This document shows positions 11,826 through 28,100 of a stretch of 64,000 bases of DNA, piece by piece. Positions within the stretch are counted from its first letter, which is position 1. Each line of letters starts with the position of its first letter. Source of the DNA: Halocaridina rubra (taxonomy: Eukaryota > Arthropoda > Malacostraca > Decapoda > Atyidae); contig JAXCGZ010016995.1 in the NCBI GenBank assembly GCA_037179515.1, positions 94,501-158,500 of the forward strand, given 5' to 3'. Made by a program: the position numbers and the translations under genes. Below the pieces are notes generated by a model. It saw only the letters and a list, made by a program, of their open reading frames with translations. It did not search any database and was not told where the DNA came from.

Positions 11826-12423
11826 TATACCTCCTACTGCACAAGGACTACAAGGTAGTTATTCTTTTCTTGAAACCACCATATATGCAAACAGAATTCT
11901 AGAACATTCCTATGCAGCAAATTCTTTAATGGGAAGTATCGATATGTAAGTCTGCCCTGATCCAGTTCCCAATACCATGATGGAATTCTTCTTACGAGCA
12001 ATTTCACACAGCTCTGTTTGATAAGCTCTTGGAGTGAAGCAGGCATTAGGCTGTAAGCTAAAATGATAAAATCAGTACTGAAACAAAAGTTAAATATCCA
12101 CAGTACGACGTACATTTAGAAATATTCATCAAGGTGAAAGCACCAGCAAAAGGACTCATGTAATCAGTATATATAAGCAAAGTATCACAAATATCCCTAA
12201 ATAACTTGTCAGATCAAACCTACAGGGTATCAAAAGGAGACTGTTATAATATACGTGCATACATATACATGGCCCAATTCTCCCTTGTAAGGGAGCTAGC
12301 TGAGCCAAAAACCACGCATTCACCATCATCCGCACATATTTCAACTACTCCTCTAAGCTCCTTGGGGATAAAGGGTGCCACATTACCCCCTACCACCCAG
12401 TTTGGGTCACCCATAAATTAGTT
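11826..12423. other. Non-coding stretch
   Basis: No supported gene or element between the foldback element and the LINE-R remnant. The frames on both strands are short and unlike any family I recognise. Confidence 0.55.
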
Positions 12424-14700
12424 GGGCAAGGATAGTCTAGAATGAGTCCCAACAGCCGCAGCTGGTTTACCCCCATCTCTTCATCCCATGGCAACTCCCT
12501 CACACCTGTCCACCACAGGATGCAGAGCTAGCAGATGCTAGAAAGATTGTGCTGTACACAATCTTTCTCCACTCATCCCTATCTCTTGCATGCTCTCTTT
12601 CTCGCTCCACTGATATTCCATGTACATCCATCTCATTCTAGGTCTTCCTCTTGCCCTAACTCTAACCACTTCAACACTCCACATTCTCTTCACTAGTCAT
12701 TCAACACTCATTCTTTCCATGTGGCCAAACAACTCAATACTATCTGATGTAACCTATCCGATAGTTTTCTTTCAACACCCGTTCTCTGCCTGATCTCATT
12801 TCTTACGCTATCTATTCTAGATACACATATCATACTTCTAAAAACCTCATCTCCTGTTATTTTTATCCTCTGTTGCATTCTAAGTCTCTGCTTCATACAA
12901 TGCTGTTGGCACAATCACACCTTTATATATCCTTCTCTTTGCATTCATTCCCAGTACCTATTTCTCATCATAATTTTTAACCCACCTATACATTAACCCG
13001 CTTCCCTCATTCTGTGGCTTACCTCTGCATCCACTCGTTCATTCCTTGATACATGCAACCCAAGATACTTAAAACTCTCAACTTCATCAAGCAACTCTCC
13101 ATTTACTCCTACATTCAATCTGCCAATATTAACAATCTTCGTGCATCTCATGACTTTACTTCTACCAATATTCACCCACAACTTCCGTCTTTCACACATC
13201 CTAACAAACTCAGTCATCAAATGATTCAGTTCATTCTCTGTATCAGCCACCAGTGTTGTGTCATCTGCGAAGAGCAATTGATTCAAAAACTTTCTATACT
13301 CACTTACAAATTCCAAGCCTCTGTCTAATACCCTTTTATTACACAACCTTGACATAACTCTACATATACACTCACCTCTAGGAACAATGCAAGGATAGGT
13401 TCTCAAAAGTGATGTGTAATGTAAAATTTACGTAATGTAACCAGTCATTTACTATAAGAAACAATGATAATAGGCATATATACACTCCACAATCGTACAT
13501 AAACACACAATGCCAAAGATATAAGATAAGTAATGCATATTTTATATGTACCTAACAAAGCTGAAAGACCTGTAGTTATTTATATTAATATACAAATAGT
13601 GTACATCATAAAAGAAATACAGACTTCCAAAAAGTACTGTACAGCAAAAAAAAATTTACGCACCCTGAGAAAGAAATCTTTTTTGAAAACGTAAACAAAG
13701 ATGATGTAAGCGGTAGGAGAAGGAGGAGGAGACTTAAGCAGTAGGAGTGGGAGGAGAAGAGAAGGAGGAAGGGGGAGAGCAAACCACTGGTTGTTGTTGG
13801 GGTTAATAATGGGTGAAGAGAGACTGAAGCACATGGCAGCATGTGCTTCAGAGGTGGTCACTTAGTTACTAAACAACCATTTTTTTCGCTTTTGCTTGCT
13901 CATTTCGTATTTTTTTACTATTATTTTTTGGAGGCGTTATATCAATTTCGCGTATTATAGCAACACGTAAAAAGTGAGTTGACTGCACCTCAAACCATTT
14001 CCGACTCTCTCACATGCTCTGCTATTTAACAAAACTTTCATTTATTCCATACAGTTGCAGAACACTCCACAATGCCTCTCTATCAACCCTGTCATACGCT
14101 TTCTCTAAATCTCTACCTTTCTCTTAAAAACTTCTCACAAGCTTTCTTACCTCAAATACCTGATCCACACATCCTCTTCCTCTCCTAAACCCACACTATT
14201 CTTCCCCATCAATCTATCAATACCTTTCCTAATTTTCTTGATTAACATTCTTCCATACTATACATTACCAACTATATGCAAAAACTAATTCCTCTAAAAC
14301 TAACTACACTCATACTTATCTCCTCTCCCATTATAAAATGGAACTACACATGCACTCCTCCAATCAACAAGGGTCCTCCTTTTCCTAATATGTACATTCA
14401 GTATCCTAACCATCTATTCAACTAATGCCTCCCCATCTTTTGACAAGCATACTACATGACACCCTGCTTTCATTGCTCTCACTGCCAAATTTACCTCCTC
14501 TTTTGTTATTTCTTTATCGTTCTCATCACTCAACACTGGAATTCTCTATGCATATCCCACAGTCGCTATATCTGTCTCTCTTATTATTTCCTCATTTAGC
14601 AGTTCCTTGAAATAATCAGCCCGTATCTCTATCACCATTATTTCGTCAAATAGAAATTGCCAAACTGCTCCTAATATACTCGTTAAGAATAGTCCAGATG
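12424..14700 (-). pseudogene. LINE-R: decayed non-LTR retrotransposon reverse transcriptase
   Basis: Minus-strand remnant of a LINE polymerase, read from right to left. Near 14350-14150 are GKMYGR-like and CGFRRGRGCVDQVF-like stretches. Around 14100-14050 is a palm block resembling DLEKAYDRVDREALW. At 13406-12993 is LLFADDTTLVADTENEL with the catalytic DD pair, then FKYLGLHVS. At 12914-12708 is a C-terminal block with VFRSMICVSRIDSVRNEIRQ and RTGVERKLSDR. The 3' untranslated region reaches about 12424. A 617-bp Tigger-derived element is inserted between the palm motifs. Stops are frequent. The clade (RTE-like or other) cannot be settled by eye. Another copy of the same family is at 20225-20835. 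Confidence 0.8.
13369..13985 (-). mobile_element. Internally deleted Tigger relative inserted in LINE-R
   Basis: Its left end (CACTCACCTCT) and the reverse complement of its right end (CAGTCAACTCACTTTTTACG) resemble the TIRs of the 3609-7762 element. Inside, aaggataggttct matches that element's 3' end, a caatgtgcttcagtct-like leader matches its 5' end, and a Ser/Leu-rich pyrimidine tract matches its C-terminal repeat. The transposase core is absent. It is therefore a 617-bp deletion derivative in reverse orientation. The left flank is TA and the right flank is CA, so the target duplication has decayed. Confidence 0.75.
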
Positions 14701-15319
14701 GTTTACAACCAGCCAGGTTTGATTACCCCATTCATAATTTAAATTCCTACTCCCATTCAATATGTTGATCCACATTTTGCATTTACATTCGTATTTAAAC
14801 TCCCAAAGAATTTTAGCCATTCTTAACAAGGCAATATTGCCCCACTGGAGGCGAATGTTCCACTGAAGGGGGTGATAGTAAAATATTACAAATAAATGAG
14901 TATCTACTTTTTAAATACTTTTCTTTTAGTGAGCGAATACATTCACAAATAAATGCATGCAAGTTGTTATTCAAACAATAGCATTCCAGATATATGTCCC
15001 TTCACCAGTTCAAGTGTTTAAAACAAGTTTTAAACACCAAATATTTAGTTCTGTATCTGGTAGCAAGAGTCATGTCCTGCAACTCATAGACTGTTGCATG
15101 ACAGTCTATTAACAATAATTGTGAGGAGCACAGGGTGCCAATTGAAGAGTAATATTAGGAAAATTAGTGGTTTTGGTACTGAGATAATAATTGATAGCCC
15201 AAATGTAGTAACATTATATCTGAGTGAAAATATTGTGTACCATAGTTTTACAGTCTTCCTCATTGATAATAACACTTAAAAAGAAGTGTACATAGTATGT
15301 GGAGGAGTATTTTGCTTAT
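14701..15319. other. Non-coding stretch
   Basis: About 0.6 kb between LINE-R and the hAT remnant with no recognisable gene. The small frames on both strands at 15084-15279 are reverse complements of each other and not convincing. Confidence 0.5.
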
Positions 15320-16760
15320 GGTTTTGTAGAAATTCCGTATGAATGAATACAGCCTAATTACCTTACTTGCAACTTCTCACTTTCAAGTGAAAAACAAAGC
15401 TGTCAAGACATTAGAGCATTTAAAGAGAAAACATTTAGATAAAATGAACAAACCCACTGCTTACTTTGAAACCTTGAAGAAAAACTTTGACTATAAAAAT
15501 ACCATCCCTTTTTATTTTAATAAAACTCCAGAAGCAAATGAAAGAGGCTTGATTGCATCTTATAAAATAGATTCATTAATTGTAAAACCTGAAAGGGCAC
15601 ATGCAGTTGCTGAAAATATTAAGTGTTAATAAACGTTTTAAAAGCATTACCATTGAACACTGATTCAATCCAGAGAGAAAATCAACAGACACAGAAAGCC
15701 ACCTAGTGGAAAAGCTAAACTGTAAATTCTTGTTTCACAATGACAAATCTTTAGTAAGCAATAATAGTCATTCTTGTGTCATACGTCCCTTTCACTGATG
15801 ATGACCACACTGTGTGAATAGTTTGTGTTTGTAAACTGCTAGAAACTGGCAATCTTGGATTAACTATAACTGAGTGCAAAATCTTGGTGTAACAAAAACA
15901 AAAACTCTTTGAAAACTTCGTATCCTGTGTAACAGATGATACTCACCTGTGTGGCATAAATATTATTCTAAATCTTCGAGTCACTGACCATAGTTATTAA
16001 AACGGTCAGTAAAATATAATCTAATAACAAATACGACTAACATACTTGAAAGTTTTTACTGATAGCAAAAAATAGAATGCAAGACTTATTCTATCCATGA
16101 AAATCCAGTGTTCTCGAAAAGAAACTGTTTGGCCAGATTTGCAAGCCTACTCGATATTACAGTGAATTTCATGTGTTGTGTGGGGGACGAAAATTTGGCT
16201 GAGGAAATATGGAACTACAAATATAACATCTATTTTCTAGCAGATTTTTTTAATAGTTCAGTGAAATTTAACTCTAGCTTAAAGATAAATTGTCGACGTT
16301 ACTAGATTGTAAATGTGTTATAAAAGCTCTTGGTGAAAAATAAAAAAATATCTAGTCTATGTACAGAAGAATTTAAACAGATTGCCTAAGTTAATAGAAG
16401 AAATTAATAATTTCTAGGAACTAATAAAAAATAAGCAGAATATTTACTGAAACTGAAAGAAGAATCAAGTGGTCAATTTTCAGATGTATATGCACCTGGT
16501 GTCCATCCTTGGATGGAGAATCCATTTGGGTTTGATAAAGAATCTGTTGGTGACGATATCGATAAAGCACTAACTGAACTAAAATGCAATAATGAACGCA
16601 AGTAAAAATGGAAAGAGGAGGAGTAAGTGAAGTATGGCTGTCCAATACAGCTAAAAACTGTATCCAAAAATAAGGTCTGAAATGGTTATTACTTCTATGC
16701 TTTCCTACTTCCCATTAGACAGAATGTGGATATTGTGCAGTCAAGTAATATATGTATTCA
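15320..16760 (+). pseudogene. Decayed hAT transposase (ZBED5/FAM200-like group)
   Basis: Scattered plus-strand blocks of a hAT-superfamily transposase, a cut-and-paste enzyme with a BED zinc finger and an RNase H-like core. At 15339-15629 the frame has LEHLKRKHLDKMNKPTAYFE, which resembles the end of a BED finger and linker, and ERGLIASYKIDSLIVKPERA, which resembles the block before the core. Near 15660-15770, residues like NTDSIQR and HLVEKL follow with frame breaks. At 16108-16305, LARFASLLDITVNF and IYFLADFFNSS match the 'ADIF' region, and near 16490-16520 there is VHPWMENPFG. Stops and frameshifts separate the blocks and no catalytic triad is intact. No TIRs were identified. Confidence 0.65.
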
Positions 16761-17857
16761 AGGAGTCATAAAAATAAAACTTAAAACATTTCAATCAAAA
16801 CATTAAAACTGGCAGCAAAGCATCAACCACAAAGATCACATCAGAAAGGAACATAAGTAAAGGATTCTTTTAAATAAATATAATTGCAAGTGGTTATGAG
16901 TGAATGCTAAGAAAAATACCCAAAAGTGGGTGATAGGATGAAAAAAGTTGAGAAACTCTCCCCTAAATTGCGAAAGCAGCTCATACAAATTCCCCAAACT
17001 TACCACACAGTGTTAAGTCATCATATGCTCTTGGATAATTCACAATATTTAACAACCATTTAACTAACACTAGACTTGTATTTTTCGAGAATTCTGAACA
17101 GAATTAAAAAGTTACATATTTGCATTTTTTAAAAGTACTCTGCTCAGAGTTTTCAAGTAACCTCTGAGTCCTTGGCAATTCTGAGCAATGGGGCTTAGTT
17201 TGACAAACCAATCTTTACATTAAAAATCATGCAACTCTTAACTTCTATACATTTTCACAAGTCATCAGTAATGCTATATAAATTAATAAGTACCACAGCA
17301 ATATGGTATATTCCATATGGGAATGATCTAAGGCTATGTAATGTATGTTTAAAAAATTATCAGGCCGTATTGGAGAAAGACTTCCATATATATATGAACT
17401 GAGTGTCATTGGAGGTAATTAAATGGATAAGACGGGGAATAGCATCCCCTATATCCGAGCATAGCCACACCAGTGAAAGAAATAAGGATTTACAGTCATT
17501 AATTGGTTCCGCTGATACAGCTGTGGCAACACTGCTTACTTCAGTAAAATATAATGTAGCCTAAAATGTGAAATTTGTTATTTATGGAGGAACAGCTAGT
17601 ATATGATCTTGCTGTAAGGCTTACCATTTGCTATGCTTTTGCGCATACTTTCACTCTTTAAAAATTACAAAAATGACCTGCAGATGTTACTAAACTAGGG
17701 GCAAATGAGCTTGTGTAGGATGCCATGGCAAATTTTCATTCTTTGTAATGCACTTTGGAAGGGAGGGCATGTTTTGAACTACATGACCTGAGCCAACTTA
17801 TATCAAGTGACATGTTCAAAGCCATAGAAACGACTCTTTAAAAGTAATTCTCTTTAC
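16761..17857. other. Non-coding stretch
   Basis: No supported gene or element over about 1.1 kb. It may be intron or intergenic DNA next to the possible exon at 17858-17964. Confidence 0.5.
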
Positions 17858-17964
17858 CTGAATTTGTACATTTTCAGTAGCTGCATTCAAATCATCCTCT
17901 TCTTCACTATTAGAGTCCCTGTTATTTTCATGTGTCTGTATCAGTGTCTCAACTGCAGTAAGAC
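17858..17964 (-). CDS. Possible single host exon (acidic), unidentified
   Basis: On the minus strand a 107-bp open stretch is bounded by a splice-acceptor-like TTTTACCAG and a donor-like CAG|GTAAAG. It reads LTAVETLIQTHENN, then RDSNSEEEDDLNAA and TENVQIQ. The composition is more protein-like than the neighbouring AT-rich DNA, with an acidic SEEEDD patch. A second, more pyrimidine-rich acceptor (TTTTCTCTTTCAG) lies upstream near 18032, but an exon starting there would meet stops in the matching frame. I do not recognise the protein and see no companion exon. It may be a real exon of a gene extending outside the window, or chance. Confidence 0.3.
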
Positions 17965-18191
17965 CTGGTAAAATCCATTACAATACCAACTATTGCAATC
18001 TATATCTTGACATCAGCATCAACCTGAAAGAGAAAAGCCATATCACATATTGCAAACTAAATTACAAAAGATCAAGAGTCTGTAACTAGTCTCGGTGTTT
18101 CAGTTACTTGTTTGACCTCATATTATAACTTTTCATATTCTAAATCCAAAGAATGCATCCACCCTCTTCCTGATCTCATGCATATCTTTGG

Positions 18192-18211
18192 CACACACAC
18201 ACACACACACA
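18192..18211. repeat. (CA)n microsatellite at the LINE-A insertion point
   Basis: A CA run that abuts the truncated 5' end of the LINE-A copy. The matching run resumes right after the LINE tail at 19220. Confidence 0.9.
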
Positions 18212-19219
18212 GAGGGTTAGAGTAAGACACTCAGTGTCTGAATGGAGAAGAGTTAGTAGTGGAGTTCCACAGGGTTCAGTTTTAGGGCCACTTTTGTTCC
18301 TTGTATATGTAAATGACCTACCAGAGTCTGTAAATTCATTCATGAATATGTTTGCAGATGATGCAAAGATTGTGAAGAAAGTAAAAAACGAGAACAATGG
18401 TAGAGAACTTCAGGAGGATCTAAATAATCTGCATGAGTGGTCAGAAAAGTGGCTAATGAAATTCAATACTTCAAAATGTAAGGTAATGAGAATGGGTACA
18501 AGTGCAAGAAGGCCCAAGCTTGACTACTCGGTGGCTGGAGTACAACTTCAAGAGACAGAAAATGAGAGAGATCTAGGAGTAAACATACTGGCAGATTTGT
18601 CTCCAGAAATACATATAAATGGCGTAGTAAGGGCAGCATATGCATTCTTATCAAATGTAAGGGTAGCCTTCAGGCACATGGACAAGGAAATGTTCAGAAA
18701 TATTTATGTAACCTATGTGAGGCCAAAACTCGAATATGCAGCCCCCTTTTGGAATCTGCACTTGAAAAAGCACATAGCTAAGCTTGAAAAAGTTCAAAGA
18801 CATGCCACGAAACTGGTGCCAGAAATACGCAATCTCAGTTATGATGAGAGGCTGAGGGAATTAGACTTGCCATCACTCGAAGCTAGAAGAGTAAGGGGGG
18901 ATATGGTGACAGTCTTTAAATTCCTTCATGGTTATGATAGAGTGGATAGGGATCGATATTTCGATATGGCTGGCTCTAGAACTAGAGGTCATAGTTTGAA
19001 GCTTCGTAAGAAAACTTCTTTGCAGGATGTAAGGAAATACTTTTTCAGTGTAAGAGTAGTTGATAATTGGAATTGGCTAAGCGAGGAGGTAGTTAATGCT
19101 ATCTCAATCCATAGTTTTAAGGACAGGTACGATAAGTATCACTAAGTCTAAAATGGAACCGATGAGGAGACGGGAAGATATGAGCTTTGGGCTCTTTCCC
19201 GTAAACACAATTAGGTAAT
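18212..19219 (+). mobile_element. LINE-A copy, 5' truncated
   Basis: The last 1 kb of the LINE-A family: the end of the reverse transcriptase, a C-terminal domain, and the 3' end with the family's terminal phrase gggctctttcccgtaaacac followed by aattaggtaatc. It starts abruptly inside the reverse transcriptase (AGAGGGTTAGAGTAAGACAC), the usual pattern of incomplete target-primed reverse transcription. CA repeats lie on both sides, so it appears to have inserted in a microsatellite. Confidence 0.92.
18234..19145 (+). CDS. LINE-A ORF2 C-terminal fragment (reverse transcriptase fingers/palm to C terminus)
   Basis: A 303-codon open frame without stops. It begins with [20 protein letters not shown], the conserved reverse-transcriptase block 4. 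It continues with the catalytic [10 protein letters not shown] (FADD at about residues 40-43) and then [30 protein letters not shown] and [14 protein letters not shown]. It ends with [10 protein letters not shown]. The methionine is an internal residue, because the copy is truncated, so this is a fragment and not a working enzyme. The protein is nearly identical to the matching part of the copy at 31007-33091, with differences such as NLHLKK versus NPHLKR, which indicates recent spread. Confidence 0.85.
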   Translation: MSEWRRVSSGVPQGSVLGPLLFLVYVNDLPESVNSFMNMFADDAKIVKKVKNENNGRELQEDLNNLHEWSEKWLMKFNTSKCKVMRMGTSARRPKLDYSVAGVQLQETENERDLGVNILADLSPEIHINGVVRAAYAFLSNVRVAFRHMDKEMFRNIYVTYVRPKLEYAAPFWNLHLKKHIAKLEKVQRHATKLVPEIRNLSYDERLRELDLPSLEARRVRGDMVTVFKFLHGYDRVDRDRYFDMAGSRTRGHSLKLRKKTSLQDVRKYFFSVRVVDNWNWLSEEVVNAISIHSFKDRYDKYH

Positions 19220-20224
<1,005 letters not shown>

Positions 20225-20835
20225 GCTGTTTCCCCTTTAATTGGGGGGTAGCCGACATCAAAGAAAGAAAACAATAAGGGGATTACTTTGCTCTATGGGC
20301 AATGACGAGGGAGCTAGCGACCGTTCAGATGGCACTGCTGGAGTGCCACAGCCCATCCTCCCGGCTCTTCCACAACTGTGTCGCTTCACAACTGCCAACT
20401 CCTCCTACTGCCCAACCACAGGGCTACCTCTGTAAGATGCAGCCCCGTGGTAAGAGCAGATGCCCATCAGAGCTGCGTCAAAATCGCTCACCACTCATTC
20501 CTATTCCAATCATGCTCGCTTGCTTCCCTCACATCCATCCTCCTATCATTCAGGGCTCTCCTTACTCCATCCATCCATCCAAACCTAGACCTCCCTCTAG
20601 CATTTCTCCCATCAACTCTCGCATTCATCACCTTTTTCAGCAGTCTTTCATCATCCATCCTTTCCACATGCCCAAACCATCTCAGAACATTCATATCTAC
20701 TCTGCCTGCAATTTCTCTCCTCACACCCGTTCTTATTTTCACCACTTCATTCCTAACCCTATCCAACCGAGATACACCAATCATACTCCTCAATAAGACT
20801 AAACAAGATGGCACTAATATCAGCGATAATAGCAT
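20225..20835 (-). pseudogene. LINE-R family, 3' end fragment
   Basis: Minus-strand C-terminal end of the same LINE family as 12424-14700. The frame 20835-20488 reads SMIGVSRLDRVRNEVVKIRT, then GRVDMNVLRWFGHVERMDDE and GRSRFGWMDGVRRALNDR, a C-terminal signature common in arthropod and mollusc LINEs. It is followed by a 3' untranslated region down to about 20225. No reverse-transcriptase catalytic motif is included, so it is a 5'-truncated copy. Confidence 0.8.
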
Positions 20836-21171
20836 TAATGATTACGATTGTTTACAGCAATAAGTTTATAAAACCGAACACAGTATGGTAATCCATTTCA
20901 ATAATAATACAAATAACATTAAATAATACTAAATAGATGTCATCAACAACAGCAGTAATTATCTTAAACAGATGACAATAATAACATAAATTACCTACTG
21001 TATCAGTACAGCAAAATCATCATACAGTACTCTGAAAAGGGTGACAAAGTTCTCCTTAAATTAAGTCCTGCTTCTAAGGAGGGCATTTTGGGCTTTTCTT
21101 ATACATGACACATATATACACACACACACATACAAAAAAGGTCCTAAAATTTGCATTATTTAGCTGACTGG
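20836..21171. other. Non-coding stretch
   Basis: AT-rich, with a short (CA)n run at about 21117-21131. No gene is seen. Confidence 0.55.
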
Positions 21172-21390
21172 AGTTTCATCACTCAGGGTTAGGATGATCT
21201 GGAAGGGTAGTGGTTAAATGCATGACATCATGTACGCTAAGTTTCATTACTCAGGACTAGGACGACCTCGAAGGGTAGTGGTTAACTGCATGGCATCATG
21301 TAAGCGAAGTTTAAAAAATCAGGATTATGGTGACCTGGAAGGGTAGTGGTTAACTGCATGACATCATGTAAGCGAAGCTTCAGAACTCGG
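21172..21390. repeat. 68-bp minisatellite, three copies and a partial fourth
   Basis: Units begin at 21172, 21240, 21308 and 21376 with agttt or agctt and share gaagggtagtggttaa, gcatgacatcatgta and agcga. The spacing is exactly 68 bp each time. Copies differ at several positions. No coding role is apparent. Confidence 0.9.
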
Positions 21391-25002
<3,612 letters not shown>

Positions 25003-25163
25003 ATAAGAACATAAGAATAGAGGACACTGCAACATGCCTACTGGCACACACGAGGCAGCTCCATTTTTGAATTGCATTTTCAGCATGTCTAACCTATTCT
25101 ATTCTACTCTACTTATTTATTCTGTTTTTCTTTTTATGATTTTTCTAATAAGCACTAACCTAT

Positions 25164-28100
25164 TCATACCCACCCTACCTCTGTCATATGTCTATCTAAT
25201 CTACATTTGAAGGTGTCTAAGGTATTGGCATTTACTATCATACTAGGAAGCTTGTTCCATGCATCAGCTACTCTATTACCAAACCAATTTTTACCAATTT
25301 CCCTTCTGAACCTAAATTTATCAAGCTTAAATCCATTATTACGAGTTCTGGTTTGATCATGAATTTTTAAAACTTTATTAATATCTCCCTTGTTAATCCC
25401 TTTAAACCATTTATACACTTCAATCATATCCCCCCTAACTCTTCGCCTCTCTAGAGAATGTAGATTAAGTTTTTTTAATCTGTCCTCATATGGTAGATTT
25501 CTGATATTGTGTATCATCTTGGTCATTCTTCGTTGCACTCTCTCCAAGGATTCAATTTCCATTCTATAATAGGGTGACCAGAATTGCACAGCATAATCTA
25601 AATGGGGCCTAACTAATGCAAGATAGAGCTGCAAAATAACTTTTTCCGTCCTATTGCTGACGCTTCTTGAGATAAATCCTAAAATTCTGTTTGCTTTATT
25701 TCTGACTGCTGTGCATTGCTCTCTTGGCTTAAGACTACTACTCACAAGAACTCCCAAATCCCTTTCACACTGAGAACTCATGATTTCATGGTTATTTAGC
25801 TTATAACTAGTATTGTCTTTTATAGTACCCATTTTAACTACTTTACATTTTTCAACATTAAATTCCATTTGCCATTTGTCCGACCATTCAGATAATCTAT
25901 TTAGATCTTCCTGTAAAGCATGAATGTCTTCTTTTCCATTTATAGTTCTACCTATTTTAGTGTCGTCTGCGAATTTACTTAGGTTACTACTGATATCCGA
26001 ATCCAGATCATTTAGATATACGATGAATAATAGAGGACCCAGTACCGAGCCTTGTGGTACCCCGCTTGTAACCGAGCCCCACTCTGATTTCTCTCCATTT
26101 ATGCAAACCCTCTGTTTTCTGTCTTTTAACCATTGTTTGATCCATCTGAGCACAGCTCCTCCTATACCATGAGCTTCCAGCTTTTTAACTAATCTTTTAT
26201 GAGGAACTCTATCAAAAGCTTTGCTAAAATCTAGATATATTGTATCATATTCTTTGCCACAATCTACTGCCTCGTAAACTTCTGAATAAAAAGACAGTAA
26301 GTTTGTAAGGCACGAAAAACCCTTAAGAAACCCGTGTTGTGAAAGTTTTATCAGTCTGTGTAATTCTAGATGTGCCCTTATTTTATTTGCAATTATGGAT
26401 TCTAGAATCTTACCCACTGTTGACGTTAAACTTACCGGCCTATAATTATTCTTTTTAACACGTTCTCCTTTTTTAAATATTGGTACCACATCTGCCAATT
26501 TCCACTCCATGGGTACCGATCCTAATTTTATTGAATTATTAAATAATGCAGTTAGAGGACAACTAAGCTCTTCCTTGCATTCCTTTAATATTCTAGCATA
26601 TATTCCATCAGGTCCCGGAGATTCATGAGCCTTTAATTTATCTATTTCTTTTATTACCTCCTCTCTCGTAATATTTATTGAACTAAGTATATTATCGGGA
26701 CTGTCTCTGTAAATGGATTCTACTTCCGGAATATTTTCCAAGTTTTCATTTGTAAATACAGATAAGAAATAATCATTTAAACATGTACACATCACTTTAT
26801 CGTCATCTGTGATATGGCCATTGGCTACTTCAATTGGTCCGACTTTTTCCTTAAATTTTGTTTGATAATGTTGATAAAATCCTTTAGGATTTTCTTTAGC
26901 TTCTCCTGCTATTCGAACTTCGTATTTTCTTTTCGACTCTCTAACTATCTTTTTAACTTCCCTGTTTAACTGTATATATTGCTGCCTCACCTGCTCTTCA
27001 CCTCTTTTTAGTTTCCTGTATATTCCTCTTTTAATACCTATAAGATTCTTTATTCTATTGTTCATCCATTTAGGGTCATTTTTTCTTGATCTGCAATGTT
27101 TCATGGGAATATAGTCTCTCTGACTATTCTTAAGAGTCATGACAAAATTGTTATATTCCTCATCCAAATTTATATTAACTGACGGGCTGCTGTTCTTTCC
27201 TGTGAGAGAATTTAATGTATTGATCTTATCTTGTGATAATCCTTGGCATGTGGTACCCAAATTTCGGGGTAATCCGCTACCTGTGACCTGACCTGCTGGA
27301 TTAACTACCCACATCTGTACCCCAGAAATCCCTTCCCATACCTCATTAGATAATTTAGTTTTTAAGCCCTTAAAATCTCCTGCTCTAAAGTTTGGAACAA
27401 TATTCTTATTTTCCTTTATAGTTTCCTTGAAAATTATGTTAAATCTAATGGAATCATGGTCACTGTTGCCCAATTTTTCACCAACTTCTAAATTTGTAAC
27501 CATATTCTCTCTATTACTAAGAACTAAATCTAGTGTATTCACCCCCCGTGTTGCTTCATGTACATGCTGAGAAAGGAAATTGTCTTCTACTACTTCCAAA
27601 AACTCCTTAGAGCTACTATCACCTGTTATGGTTTCCCAGTTAATATGTCTAAAATTAAAATCGCCTACAATGCAAACTCTATTTGACCTGCTCACTTTAG
27701 AAATTTCATCGTATATAACTTGCGACTCTATATTATCTAGATCAGGTGGTCTGTAGACTACTCCTACAACTAGACTTTCTATATTATTTTTAATTTCAAC
27801 CCATAAGGTTTCTGAATTTAGATTTGTCTTAATTCCAGACTTAATGCAGCTTCTGAGGCTATCTTTAATATACATAATTACCCCTCCCCCTCTTTTATCT
27901 GCACTACGATCAGCATTATAAAGTTTATATCCTGTAATTATGTACTCAGATTTAAGGTGTTTGCTTTCTAAATTAATCCAACTTTCACTAATGCATATTA
28001 TATCCGGTCTCTCACTACATACTATGGCTCTCAGTTCTTCTATCTTGTTACCTAAACTACGGCTATTTGTATAATATACTTTTAAACTTTCTCTAGCTTC

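Noticed and set aside
21172..21390. CRISPR-like array
   Set aside because: The 68-bp units are contiguous with no unique spacers, and the window is eukaryotic.
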